Of a stretch of 64,000 nt of DNA, positions 46,601 through 56,040 are shown piece by piece; positions within the stretch are counted from its first letter, which is position 1; each line of letters opens with the position of its first letter. A program made the position numbers and the translations under genes. This DNA comes from Lytechinus pictus. Lineage: Eukaryota > Echinodermata > Echinoidea > Temnopleuroida > Toxopneustidae. Under the pieces are notes generated by a model. That model worked only from the letters and a program-made list of their open reading frames with translations. It had not been told where the DNA came from and did no database searches. The stretch lies in contig NC_087253.1 of assembly GCF_037042905.1 (NCBI RefSeq), positions 12,939,001 to 13,003,000 on the forward strand. The letters run 5' to 3'.

Positions 46601-49162
46601 GAACTGCTATTTGATTTTGCAACATGTGATTGTTCGTTTTACAGATATAACCTGAAGACCATCTTGATAAAGGGACGTATAAAAGATGCATTATGGGATA
46701 TGAAGAAGAATCATCCGACGATCAAAGCCGTGTTAATGGGAACGAGACAGACGGACCCACATTCTGGTAAGAAAAAGCCAATTTCTGCATTTGTATTAGT
46801 CTAGCTACATGTCTATGTGTAGTGAGTGCAGTTTGAATAGTAATACATTTATTTACATATGTAAATGCAGTTTAGTTAACTTGTATGCTAGTAGACTCTC
46901 CAACTCTCACCAAGCTGTTTTTTTTAAATGTACATTACTGTAATTTTTTTTTCTTTATGTGATTTCCCAAACAATAAATACCTCTTTCAGAGCTGCAAAG
47001 TAGTACAGATTCTCTGTATTTAGTACTGAAAATGAAAAAAATACTGGTGGTTTCATGCAAAATACTGATTTCTTAACTTTTATGTGTTCTCCTATGTTAT
47101 TTCTTTGAAAATTCTGATTTTCTCACCAAAATACTGATTTTCAGCTTTAGAAATACGAAGTGTTTGTGTTCAGGTTGGCAGCTCTGCTCTTTGCTTTTAT
47201 GCATTTAGAGTTCTACAATGATGAAATCATAATGAAAAATTAACCCATTGAACACTGAACTCTCAAATAAGCTGGCTGGAGTCTATTGAAAGTATATGCT
47301 ATAGTGAAATCATTCAGTCTCCAACAGGTTAACTTCAAGTTCTTTAATACTCATCATTACCACCATGCAAACTTTCAAAGATCACATTAACATTGTGATT
47401 TTTATTATCATTATTCTTATCAGCTAGCTTGAGTGCCTTCTCGCCCACCGATGAAGGCTGGCCTGAGTTGATGCGAGTCAATCCAATGTTATTCTGGAGC
47501 TACCACGATGTCTGGGCTTTCTTACGTCGCCTTTTTGTGCCTTACTGCAGACTTTACGACAAAGGGTGAGTTAACACTGTTCTAGGGGCAAGTCCCCAAC
47601 TGCAGAAACCACTTTTAACAATCTAGTATAATCATATGGGCAATCCCATAAAACGATCAACCTTTTTGTACGTCCGTCCCCCATTTTTCTCAAGTCTTAC
47701 TTCACTTCATAAACTGACCAAGTCATGGTCCTTTGAGAACATTATAGACTTTGAAAAGAACAAGAAATCAGAGACAGAAAATTTCATGAAGGTCCCACAT
47801 ATAGGGGGTCAGACGTACATGTTTTATGGAATTGCCCATATGTTTTAGAATTTATTTCATCCCTTTTTAAAATGAACAGCTGTTTGTAAGTACATGTAAT
47901 CCCTAGACATTGGGGTTGTTTGCTCTTTGAAATCAATTTAATGAACCTGTAGACATGAATCTTATAGCTGGTTAATTTATCTCTTTTCGTTCAAATGTCT
48001 TGTATTTAATTCAAACAAATCTTATGGTCCCAAGATAAAATGAGGCAGATTTGATTGTTTAATGCACACATAACCCATATTAGATAACAATTTTGTATGT
48101 ATTTTCATTGGACATAGTGGCTCAGTGGTAGACGGCCTCCTCATGAATGGAAGGCTGTGGGTTCAAATCCTTGGCCAAATCATATCGAAGAATTTGAAAA
48201 TGAGACCTTCTGCCTTCTTGTCAGGCATTCAACATTTTAGAACAGAAAAGGGTAATAATAACATTATGTTATGCATGGCATGCTATGAGAACAGTTCATG
48301 AGAGCTGAAGTGGCTACCGTGGGTAAATAAAAATTACTATTCATTTAAAGGACAAGTCCATCCCAACAAAAAGTTGATTTGAATAAAAAGAGAAAAATTC
48401 CAACAAGCATAACACGGAAGATTTCATCAAAATCGGATGTAAAATAAGAAAGTTGTGACATTTTAAAGTTTCATTTCATTTCACAAAACAGTTACATGCA
48501 CATCATGATTGGTATGCAAATGAAAAGACTGATGACGTCATCACTATTTCCTTTGTATCCTATTATATGAAATATGACATGTTGTAATTTTCTCCTCATT
48601 GTCAAGTGAAACAACAATCAATTCCTTCATGAACATGGGGAATTACATTGTTTGAAACTACATATGGTTCAGTCAAGTTGGTCCTTATTGTCAAATCTGT
48701 AAAAAATGAAATATTGTGTAATTCAAACTATAGAAAACAAAAGAAATAGTGAGTGAGGGACATCATCGACTTTCTCATTTGCATGTCACTACTTGTGCAT
48801 ATCACTGTTATGTGAAAAATAAGCGAAACTTTAAAATGTCACAACTTTCTTATTTTACATCCGATTTTGATGAAATTTTCAGCATTATGCTAGTTTGAAT
48901 TCCTCTATTTACTCACATCAACATCTTCTGGGGTGGACTTGACCTTTAATGATATAATATCATTTCAGTCATCTAATTTTTATATGTCTCTTCCGTTTCT
49001 CCTCCCGATAGTTACACGTCCCTGGGTAGTGTGTCCACCACTTCACCCAACCCCGCCCTGATGTACACCACCGACAGGGGCGAGATCAAGTACCACCCCG
49101 CCCACAAACTGACAGAAGAGGAACATGAGAGGTCCGGGAGGGTACCCTTCTCACCTAAATGA
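31446..49162 (+). CDS. FLAD1: FAD synthase (FLAD1), complete, 13 coding exons
   Basis: Makes FAD from FMN and ATP, the last step of flavin cofactor synthesis. Coding exons: 31446-31584, 34123-34217, 35538-35661, 40934-41049, 41623-41763, 42149-42300, 43365-43453, 44571-44783, 45875-45983, 46246-46347, 46645-46766, 47424-47565, 49012-49162 (stop TGA 49160-49162). Every intron is GT-AG and phases match, giving 1695 nt and 564 residues, close to the 587 of human FLAD1. The N-terminal MoCF/MPT-binding-like domain begins [15 protein letters not shown] and carries GGIGPTHDD near residue 107. The C-terminal PAPS-reductase-like domain carries [11 protein letters not shown] near 373, MGTRQTDP near 458, and then [15 protein letters not shown] and YDKGYTSLGS. 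These are the family's nucleotide-binding and catalytic signatures, and none is broken. Alternative in-frame starts are 31437 and 31542. No clear TATA box or polyadenylation signal was identified. Identity is very secure; exact start is less so. Confidence 0.94.
31640..31716. repeat. Short hairpin in FLAD1 intron 1
   Basis: CCGTCTGTTTCGAGGAG pairs with CTCCTCGTACACAGACGG across a T-rich loop. It starts about 60 bp after the exon 1 donor. Possibly a small MITE. Confidence 0.5.
32381..32804. mobile_element. PIF/Harbinger-like MITE in FLAD1 intron 1 (424 bp)
   Basis: AGGCGACCGCACACCTTA at the left pairs with GGTGTGCGGTGGGCT at the right, with TAA flanking both sides (32378-32380, 32805-32807). 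Subterminal GATTGCGATTGG / AATCGGATCGCG are also inverted. No coding capacity. Confidence 0.7.
33147..33715. mobile_element. hAT-like MITE in FLAD1 intron 1 (569 bp)
   Basis: The terminal inverted repeat is about 45 bp, starting CCCGGGGGGGCCACTT and including GACGAGTGGATACCATGC. The 8-bp target ATTATAGG is present on both sides (33139-33146, 33716-33723). The interior repeats TACGTGTTTAGGGT-like segments. No coding capacity. The 8-bp duplication supports hAT. Confidence 0.85.
34123..42300 (+). CDS. FLAD1: FLAD1 exons 2-6: MoCF/MPT-like domain
   Basis: Exons 34123-34217, 35538-35661, 40934-41049, 41623-41763 and 42149-42300 encode the molybdopterin-binding-like domain. In eukaryotic FLAD1 this domain is not needed for FAD synthesis itself and has been assigned FAD pyrophosphatase activity. 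Visible conserved pieces are [46 protein letters not shown] and the end of the domain, GSYPKLSHR. Intron 3 (35662-40933) is the longest, over 5 kb, and is largely filled by nested transposons. Confidence 0.92.
34615..34880. mobile_element. Palindromic MITE, GGGCCCCGTCTT family, copy 2
   Basis: Lies in FLAD1 intron 2. Right end CTTTGTAAGTCGGGGCCC is well kept and the left end is eroded. Inner hairpins GATTGATCC and GATCAATC are still visible. Confidence 0.7.
35085..35446. mobile_element. MITE with a second MITE inside, FLAD1 intron 2
   Basis: Outer ends GGGGGTGTTTCACAAAGA and CTTTGTGAACCCCCC match the family at 45312-45527. Inside, GGGGTGTTGCAAGAAAATC (35198) and GATCGCAAGTTTCTTACAATGC (to about 35413) form another inverted pair, so one has landed in the other. 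Confidence 0.6.
36448..36636 (+). pseudogene. THAP-domain N-terminus, truncated
   Basis: THAP domains are C2CH zinc-binding DNA-recognition modules found in P-element and Kolobok transposases. The frame starts [17 protein letters not shown] (first Cys pair), continues FSIPNP and [12 protein letters not shown] (the conserved Trp) and ends RVVCEDQ, where C-x2-H-F is expected. The final His and the AVPT-type end are missing, because the sequence stops matching at 36636. Codons after that belong to the opposite-strand gene. An upstream in-frame ATG at 36379 exists, but MPMC is the standard THAP start. Confidence 0.75.
36636..36827 (-). pseudogene. P2X7 cytoplasmic-domain-like N-terminus, truncated
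   Basis: Read on the minus strand from ATG at 36825-36827: [19 protein letters not shown], an acidic stretch EEEEVEED, then [22 protein letters not shown]-x-C-G-x-C-x2-M-P-T-x2-E resembles the Cys-rich zinc-binding cytoplasmic (ballast) domain of P2X7 receptors, also found in many stand-alone invertebrate proteins. The match stops at Ile 64 (36636), where a Cys-Cys pair would be expected next. No channel part is present, so this is not a receptor gene. Similarity is from memory of the family, hence moderate confidence. Confidence 0.6.
37449..38612. repeat. Tandem array (about 163-bp unit) bounded by inverted ends
   Basis: The ends are TCTCGCCTGCAT (37451) and ATGCAGGCGAGA (38598-38609). A (GGC)n tract follows the left end at 37495-37516. 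Six units begin near 37557, 37748, 37911, 38073, 38239 and 38401 (steps 191, 163, 162, 166, 162). Each holds a GTCAAAGGTCA-type motif. Sits in FLAD1 intron 3 inside the 4-kb hAT-like element. Confidence 0.85.
41290..41605 (+). repeat. 300-bp interspersed repeat, copy 4, next to FLAD1 exon 5
   Basis: Same family as 6803-7120. The recognisable end (CATTACCACAACTGG, about 41581-41595) is under 30 bp from the exon 5 acceptor at 41621-41622. Part of the acceptor region may therefore derive from the repeat. Confidence 0.6.
43365..44783 (+). CDS. FLAD1: FLAD1 exons 7-8: linker between domains
   Basis: Exons 43365-43453 and 44571-44783 encode [13 protein letters not shown], then [20 protein letters not shown] and a Ser/Thr-rich stretch. 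The Ser/Thr-rich part (about 40 residues, from [12 protein letters not shown] to [10 protein letters not shown]) is longer than the matching human linker and looks disordered. The intron between these exons carries an (ATT)n run and a tRNA-derived SINE on the minus strand. Confidence 0.9.
43475..43650. repeat. (ATT)n / (TAATTATTATAATTC)n microsatellite
   Basis: Starts about 20 bp after the donor of FLAD1 exon 7 with pure ATT repeats and continues as repeats of TAATTCTAATTATTA. Purely simple sequence. Confidence 0.9.
44130..44516 (-). mobile_element. tRNA-derived SINE, minus strand, FLAD1 intron 7
   Basis: On the minus strand it opens with a tRNA-like body (GTGGTCTAGTGGTTCTGA, A box; GGGTTGAATCC, degenerate B box), then GACCCAGGTGGGGTAAATGG and a tail containing AAAGTGCTATATAAATCC. 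A sister copy is at 62290-62506, and tail fragments lie at 43140-43200. Sea urchin genomes carry such tRNA-derived families. Confidence 0.7.
44936..45208. mobile_element. Palindromic MITE, GGGCCCCGTCTT family, copy 3 (273 bp)
   Basis: Best preserved copy: GGGCCCCGTCTTACAAAGAG and CTCTTTGTAAGACGGGGCCC are exact inverted ends, each followed by an inner hairpin TTACGATTGATC..GATCAATCGTAA. Lies in FLAD1 intron 8. Confidence 0.9.
45312..45527. mobile_element. MITE (about 216 bp) in FLAD1 intron 8
   Basis: CACAAAGATTTAAGTATGAC at the left pairs with GTCATACTTAAATCTTTGTG at the right. The outer ends are GGGTCTTTT and GAAACACCCCC. Same family as 35085-35446. No coding capacity. Confidence 0.8.
45875..49162 (+). 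CDS. FLAD1: FLAD1 exons 9-13: FAD synthetase domain
   Basis: Exons 45875-45983, 46246-46347, 46645-46766, 47424-47565 and 49012-49162 encode the PAPS-reductase-family FAD synthetase domain that transfers AMP from ATP to FMN. The nucleotide-binding [15 protein letters not shown] is in exon 9. [10 protein letters not shown], which ends exon 11, is the conserved Arg-containing substrate loop. [15 protein letters not shown] in exon 12 and [14 protein letters not shown] across the exon 12/13 junction complete the fold. The protein ends GRVPFSPK, a divergent tail typical of the family. Confidence 0.94.
48112..48344 (+). mobile_element. tRNA-derived SINE, plus strand, FLAD1 intron 12
   Basis: The tRNA-like head has TAGTGGCTCAGTGGTAGAC (A box region) and GGGTTCAAATCC (B box). 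The unrelated body ends AAGTGGCTACCGTGGGTAAAT. It is followed at once by the TTAA MITE at 48349. Confidence 0.65.
48349..48945. mobile_element. TTAA-type MITE, family B, copy 2 (597 bp)
   Basis: TTAA flanks both sides. AGGACAAGTCCATCCC at the left pairs with GGGGTGGACTTGACCT at the right. Long arms include ATCGGATGTAAAATAAGAAA and its complement. Located in the last FLAD1 intron, about 65 bp before exon 13. Confidence 0.9.
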
Positions 49163-50200
49163 TGATACGCTTCAACTTCTTCGGGTATATTCAAAAGGAT
49201 GGAGTATCTATGTAGGTTTTCAAGAAGTATGACAATGAGCAGGAGGAGATGACCTGATGATCAGAGAATCATATGTTCTACATAATCAAATATAATATAT
49301 ATATTCGAAAGTATTCCATGAAGTGGATCCAGGCATTAAATTGGCCTAATGTCCAAATTTAGAGATGACCAGTGTCGCCCTTGCCTGTAATCTTGGTTTC
49401 TTTGCTGTTATGCTAACGTAAGTGAAATGACTGATATGTTAAGACTACATACAAACAGTAGGTGAAAATAACCAATGCCTGTACTGCCACGTTTTGCTTT
49501 TGTTGTTGTTTTCTTTTTATGAACTGTGATTCAGTGTGGATTTTTGGTATGAAACATTGCCTCTGGGCATTCTGTGAACTAATGGTAAGAAAACAGCGAC
49601 TTAAGCAAGGTGAGATGTTATAGGCCGTTGGTTCTTTGCATGCACTGTTTGTAGCTGTGGTGCACGGATTGCCTGTGTTTAGAAATGAAAGCCAAGATTT
49701 TACATGTAGGCTTGTGATGGCCTTGTTATAAGTATAATATGATTAATCATGGTTTGTAGATAAGTATGATTCAACTAATAACAAGTGTCCACATGATTAT
49801 TTATGAAACAAAGGAATATATGTATAAAAAAAAATCAGGCATAAGTATAAAGATACATCCACTTGATATATTTAATATTGAAAAAGACCATTCACCCTTG
49901 GCTGTCACCTATGGCGAGTTTGGATCGTTCTTATAGGGTACATTACATATGAGGTTAATATTCACACTGTTCTGACTGATGTGTATGATTTGTATGCCAT
50001 GGACTAGTCTCTTCAGGCATCGTTCATTATGATATGGGTTTCTAAGATTGATTTCCTCGATGGACACAGGTTATGTTGCTAGGTTGGGCAACCCGAGGGT
50101 CATGAGTAGCAAGTTGTGATGAAAGTATTGATTCAGTAACATACCTCAGTATTAATTCTGAACTGCAATAGATATATCTCAAACTTCACGCCTTGCCTTG
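49163..50200. other. FLAD1 3' UTR and downstream DNA
   Basis: Follows the FLAD1 stop. No confident AATAAA signal near the gene end was found. No other gene or repeat recognised. Confidence 0.4.
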
Positions 50201-50209
50201 TGAATGAAT

Positions 50210-50910
50210 TCTGAGTGCAATCTAGGTACATTTGAATGCATTTTGAATGTATTCTGAATGGATACGAATTATCGGTAAACTTGCACAAGTCATTCTTCCT
50301 TAGGTCAAAGCAGTATTTGAGACTAGGTTATGAAAAACATGTACAGTATGTATACCTCTTCTAAGTCAAACAGAGTATTTGTAGTCCCAATGTATTTTAC
50401 TCAAGGCAAAATCACATGTGAGTGCACTCCACATGAATCTGAATGCATTTTGAATGTATTCTAAATCTAAATTTACTCTCAGTGGATTTTGAGGGTTTCC
50501 TTAATGTTACTGAATGCATTTTGAATGTATTATAAATGAATTTGGATACTGCTCATTGTTTCTGAATGCATTTTTAATGTATTCCAAATGAATCTGAATT
50601 TGTTATTAATGCCTTCTGAGTGCTCTCTCAATGCACTTTGAATACATTCTGAATGAATATGAATGCATTCGTAATTTATTCTTAATGCATTCAAGTGCAT
50701 TTTGAATGCAACTGAATGAATTTTGAATGTATTCCTATTGAAATCGATTGAATTCTGTCTATCTGATTGCTTTCTAAATGCATCTAAATGCATTATTAAT
50801 GTATTCTGAATGAACATGAATGCATTCTTAATTTACTCTCAATGTTTTGAGGGTGCATTATGAATGCATTTTGAATGGGTTTTGATAGAATTCTGAATGC
50901 AGAATGCATT
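50210..50910. repeat. Degenerate tandem array with 11-bp period
   Basis: GAATGCATTTT and GAATGTATTCT alternate, with GAATG at 50234, 50245 and 50256 in exact 11-bp steps, and again around 50510-50560, 50630-50720 and 50770-50890 with drift. Open frames over it (minus strand, rich in His/Asn/Ile) are compositional. Confidence 0.75.
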
Positions 50911-51191
50911 TACCACTACATGTAAATGTGTCCTTAATCCATCTGATTAAAAAAAAAAAAAATACTGAGATTAAAATATTCCCTCGCCTTCCTTCTCTCA
51001 AATCTCATGTGCAATATACATTATTTACATGTCAAATTTCACAGTAAATTAGCTCTCCCCCCCTTTGCAATTGCTTAAAACAATATCCTCTTAATTCTAT
51101 ACATTTGAACTATGTATGTCATTCAGTCAGTCTCTTGTCTTTCTATGTCATTAATTTGTCTTTAGTTCTGTATTTTTACATTTGAACTGAT

Positions 51192-51272
51192 TTGTAGTGG
51201 TGTTGTGGTCTAGTGGTTATATACATACATCACAAGGTACAGGATTCAAGTCCTGTGACACCCATATCCTTT
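51192..51272 (+). pseudogene. tRNA-like sequence (tRNA pseudogene or SINE head)
   Basis: GGTGTTG and TGACACC can pair as a 7-bp acceptor stem (one G-T wobble plus one). GGTCTAGTGGTTA resembles an A box, and CAGGATTCAAGTCCTG a T arm, though an extra A distorts the loop. The anticodon arm is not convincing, so not a working tRNA. Confidence 0.4.
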
Positions 51273-52340
51273 GATCTACATTTGCCTCTTGTTAAAGAGA
51301 AAAGTTAGTTCTGGGGTCCATGTCAAAAAACTTGTTACATTAACATTTTTGCGCTACTGAAGCCCTTCAATTTTATTGGTTGATAGTACATTTGGTATGG
51401 AAATTGGGCAATTGTTATTATAACAGGTCTTTGTGAAACAGGGCCCTGGTGGTGAATAAGAATAATGGAAGAAACCGTCTCAAAATTTGATTGCGATGGA
51501 CTCTCTATAATGCATTTATATGACACCTAGTTAGATCCTTGTCATTTGATTGGTTGTTTTGAGGTGGATCATTCAGCCCATTTTATAATGACGTCATCCG
51601 TGCAATTTGGGATCCATTTGTCGTGCAATTTTGGATCCATAGGCTTTTTTCAATTGCCTGGGTGCAGAGACTACCAGCGCTACACATAAAAGCACTCGTG
51701 TTTGTAGTGCGCGTGTTGTATGTATATGCGACAATCAACAGACCGCATTTTCACTGAATGCACTTCTATTCAAATTTATAAATGTCAAATGACAATGTCT
51801 ATTTTAGGTGTCATAAAACAAATGATAATTGTTCTTTCATTCGAGCAATTGACAGAATATTTCATTAAGTGACAGATGAAATGAATGATCCATTCAGCTC
51901 TTCTACACCTCATTGAATGGATAATTTCATCTTTTACCTCGTGAAGTATTCATTGCACTCAAAATCGTTTAGTGTTTACTAAGAATTGGTGTTTGCTCTT
52001 GTAAAAACAATAAAATCACCAAATTGATGAGAAATTTAGTAAATGTACTCAATTCATCCAAAAGTCAGATGCACTGAACACAGGTAAGCATTTGTGGGAC
52101 TATCACCCATATTGTTGGCCTGAGAGTTACAGCTGCCATTTTACATTGTAATATTGGTGCATTTGAAGAGCTATCTTTTGCAATGGACAAATTTTCATGA
52201 TCTTCTTCCTGAATATCAGTTAATAGAATGGAATATAGCTGACTATAATTAGTTCTATCTTTGATTTCCTTTTCTTTTTGTTTACCTTTAATCCCAATTA
52301 CCAGTTCCCTCAGAGAGGAAGTAAAGCTATCATTCATCTG

Positions 52341-53400
52341 GGCCCCATTTCATTAAAAGTTTGAAATGATCGCAACTCTTGCTGGGATGTCAACTACCAT
52401 GACAACAGTGAAATTCTGCATCCTGATTGGCTCTTCCGATGAAAGTTGACATTCCAACAAGAGTTGCTATCTGGGACAATTTCACTAAAAATCTAAATGA
52501 TCGCAACTCTTGCTGAAATGTCAACTACACTGTACCATGACAACAGTGCAATTTTGCATTCTCATTGGTTCTTCAAATGAAAGTTGACATGCCAGCAAGA
52601 GTTGCTATCTGGGACCCATTTCATTAAAAGATTGAAATGATCGCAACTCTTGCTGGAATGTCAACTACCATGACAACAGTGAAATTCTGCATCCTGATTG
52701 GCTCTTCCGATGAAAGTTGACATTCCAGCAAGAGTTGCTATCTGGGACCCATTTCACTAAAAATCTAAATGATTGCAACTCTTGCTGAAATGTCAACTAC
52801 CAATGAAAATTCTGCTTCCTGACTGGTTCTTCCAATGAATGTTGACATGCCAGCAAGACTTGCTATCTGGGACCCATTTCATTAAAAGTTGAAATGATCG
52901 CAACTCTTGCTGGAATGTCAACTACCATGACAATAGTGCAATTCTGCATTTTCATTGGTTCTTCAAATGAAAGTTGACATGCCAGCAAGACTTGCTATCT
53001 GGGACCCATTTCATTAAAAGTTTGAAATGATCGCAACTCTTGCTGGAATGTCAACTACCATGACAACAGTGAAATTCTGCATCCTGATTGGTTCTTCAAA
53101 TGAAAGTTGACATGCCAGCAAGACTTGCTATCTGGGACCCATTTCATTAAAAGTTGAAATGATCGCAATTCTTGCTGGAATGTCAACTACCATGACAACA
53201 GTGCAATTCTGCATCCTCATTGCTCCTTCCAATGAAAGTTGACATGCCAGCAAGAGTTGCTATCTGGGACCCATTTCATTAAAAGTTTGAAATGATCGCA
53301 ACTCTTGCTGGAATGTCAACTACACTGTACTATGACAATAGTTAAATTCTGCTTCCTGATTGGTTCTTCCATTGAAAGTTGACATTCCAGCAAGAGTTGC
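52341..53400. repeat. Satellite of eight ~132-bp palindromic units
   Basis: Units start at GGGACCCATTTCATTAAAAG or variants at 52341, 52473, 52611, 52744, 52869, 53001, 53134 and 53266 (steps 132, 138, 133, 125, 132, 133, 132). Inside each, CTTGCTGGAATGTCAAC on the left arm pairs with GTTGACATTCCAGCAAG on the right arm. So each unit is a MITE-like hairpin repeated head to tail. The left boundary GGGCCCC and right boundary CGGGCCCTGG (53428) may be the original element ends. Confidence 0.9.
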
Positions 53401-53519
53401 TATCATAGCAACTTTTTTATGCAACGGGCCCTGGTTGTCTCTTTGCAAGTATTTCTGTTCTCCCTCCAGTGGTTGTGTATTACGAAAAAACGAAAAAAAA
53501 AAGTGGTTGTGTATTACGA

Positions 53520-53872
53520 AAAGATCGAGCATGCGATCTTAAGTACATAGGAGTAATGTTGAAATTTGTTTACAAATTATAATTTCCTCCTATTAAAGCC
53601 TCTTCACTTACTATATATTGTCCATGGCGGACTGCATTTGCATATTAATGAGTCAGAAAGAAGAGGATCGAGGGTATTTGAATTCCAGTCCATCGTGATT
53701 TAGCCGTGAACCAGGATAGCCTGGTGGTTAAGTCGCTGCCCAGAAAGCAGTAGATGGCAGGTTCGAATCCCACTGGTTCCCATTTCTTTATGACTTATGA
53801 TTTTTCATTAAAGATCGAGCATGCGATCTTAAATACATAGGAGTAATGCCAAAAATTTGTTTACAAATTGAA
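53520..53872 (+). mobile_element. tRNA-derived SINE with direct terminal repeats
   Basis: GATCGAGCATGCGATCTTAA plus about 40 more similar bases (TACATAGGAGTAATG..TTTGTTTACAAATT) occur at both ends, near 53523 and 53815, in the same direction. Between them is a tRNA-like body at 53708-53781. The acceptor stem GAACCAG/CTGGTTC pairs perfectly; GCCTGGTGGTTAA is the A box and GGTTCGAATCC the B box. Same family as the interrupted copy at 27850-30030. Confidence 0.7.
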
Positions 53873-53879
53873 AAAGAAC

Positions 53880-55360
53880 CACTTACACAATTCTCTTGTT
53901 CTCACCTTTATGTGTACATGTTAGCATTCTATTGATTTGTTAAGCTCTTTTTATACAGTATGCAACAAAAATTTCCACTTTATTGTACAAGTTCATGTAT
54001 TGTGTTCATTCGGTGCAGTATTAGAAGTTGTTCATGTTTTATTGTGATTGATGATTATGAGAAGTGATACAATTGCCTTCTGAGAAGGAAAAGAAGAAGT
54101 AAATATCATGTACTTGTATATGTAGTACTTTATGCCATATAATGGTAAAATTTGAACCTCTCTGTAAAAAAAAAGAAGCTAAACCCAACCCCCCATCATA
54201 ATGTTTAATAACCAGGGGTAATTACACAAGAGATGAAATCACTACTAAGATGTAGACTATTCAAATTCCCTGTATATACAGTTGAGGCCAGAAGTTTACA
54301 TACACCCAGGAAAATTCAAAGAAAAGTTGACACCTGCCAAACATGATAAAATTTACTGTTTCTTATGAAATATTTGTGCTATCATGACAAATTTGATATC
54401 AAACAAATGAGTATGTCATGCCCCTTTATTTCATTGCTTTGTCATCAGGAGCTGAACAATTTTTAGGTGTCATTTTTTCCCAAAAAAATCTTCATATTAT
54501 TTTAGACGAATTGAAAATAAAAAATATTGACAAAAACATTTCATATATGTGCTAGATACTTCTAAACACTAACATTTCATTTTACATTTTTTGTTCAGTG
54601 TGACATGTCATGATAGAAAATGTAATATAAATGATAGATTTGACATTTATTCATTTCTATGAAACAATGTTTGATAATAACAAACAATGGAACACATTTG
54701 GTACGAATATTTTTTTCTGCAAAGAAAATTCCAACTGAAATATACTTTAATCCCAACAGCATCCCATTCATGTGAAAGAGCCTAATATGCTCTTTCGTTT
54801 GATACCAAATTTATTGCAGTATTTATATATCTGAAGATATAGTAAATTTTACGATAGTTTGGCAAGTGAACAAATTTCACTGAATTCCATGGGTGTTTGT
54901 AAACTTTGGGCCTCAACCCACATACTGTACATGAGTAGGGAACTACATGTATATTCTTATGGAGTTCTTTGTGAATTATCCCTGAAAGGAGATGTTAATT
55001 TTGGTTTTGCCTTAGGAAATAATTTCATTGGGGGTTTACCAGTCGATTGTACTTTGTTGTATTTATGTGGAATATGCAAGTATATAACATTATTGATATT
55101 CATGTGGTATTTTGATCTGCCTTTGTACAAAAAACTATTATTACAGAACAGAACACTAATAAATGAAATTATCTATAACAACGATTGTGGTGTGACTTGA
55201 AAGTCAAATTTGTGGTGATAAAGTACATAATACTGTACACATAGCATTTTTTGTATTTCGTATTCAGGGAATATTCAGATAATTTTTAGTAAACGTTTAA
55301 GTTGACAGCCTGAAAGCTTATCATAGGTTTGCGTGATATTGCACTAACTGCATATAAGTT
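53880..55360. other. Non-coding, no gene supported
   Basis: AT-rich DNA. TGAGGCCAGAAGTTTACATACACC at about 54283-54306 and GGTGTTTGTAAACTTTGGGCCTCAA near 54892-54916 look like the two inverted ends of a Tc1/mariner-type element of about 0.63 kb. The 113-codon frame at 54859 has no recognisable domain. Confidence 0.4.
54284..54915. mobile_element. Tc1/mariner-like MITE
   Basis: GTTGAGGCCAGAAGTTTACA at the left pairs with TGTAAACTTTGGGCCTCAAC at the right, allowing for small differences. The TTGAGGCC.AAAGTTTACA type of end is well known in Tc1-like elements. The flanking TA target is not clear-cut. No transposase remains in about 630 bp. Confidence 0.65.
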
Positions 55361-55369
55361 CCAAATTCC

Positions 55370-55493
55370 ACTTTCATACTACCACTACTACTATACCACT
55401 ACTACATTACTACTACTACTACTGCTACTGCTACTACTGCTACTGCTACTGCTACTACTGCTACTGCTACTGCTACTGCTACTACTACTACTG

Positions 55494-55549
<56 letters not shown>

Positions 55550-55585
55550 GCTACTACTGCTACTACTGCTACTACTGCTATACTG

Positions 55586-55644
<59 letters not shown>

Positions 55645-55930
55645 GCTACTACTTCTACTACTACTTCTACTACTACTACTACTACTACTACTACTGCTGC
55701 TGCTGCTACTTCTACTACTGCTGCTGCTGCTACTTCTGCTACTACTACTACTACCATGGAGCTATTAAACACAGACTACTATAGACTATTAATACTACTG
55801 TTACTACAACAACAACTGCTGCTGCTGCTGCTACTACTACTACTACTACTACTATACTACTACTACTGCTACTACTACTACTACTACTACTATACTACTA
55901 CTACTGCTACTACTACTACTACTACTACTG

Positions 55931-55986
<56 letters not shown>

Positions 55987-56037
55987 GCTACTACTATACT
56001 GCTACTATACTGCTACTACTACTGCTGTACTATGTAC
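55370..56037. repeat. (TAC)n/(TGC)n trinucleotide microsatellite, about 0.67 kb
   Basis: Runs of CTA/CTG triplets interrupted only by short breaks (for example ATGGAGCTATTAAAC at 55756). Long open frames of poly-Leu, poly-Tyr, poly-Thr or poly-Val on both strands follow from this and are not genes. Confidence 0.95.
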
Positions 56038-56040
56038 TGA

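Noticed and set aside
52341..53400. CRISPR-like regular repeats
   Set aside because: Units are 132-bp tandem copies without unique spacers, in an animal genome; it is a satellite.
53708..53781. Functional tRNA gene
   Set aside because: Acceptor stem and both boxes are good, but the anticodon loop lacks T33, and the body is shared with another copy inside a larger repeat, so it is a SINE.
54859..55200. 113-codon frame as a possible gene
   Set aside because: It begins within the end of a Tc1/mariner-like MITE and has no recognisable domain.
55329..56040. Poly-Leu/poly-Tyr/poly-Thr open frames
   Set aside because: Direct translation of a TAC/TGC microsatellite; open in several frames and on both strands.
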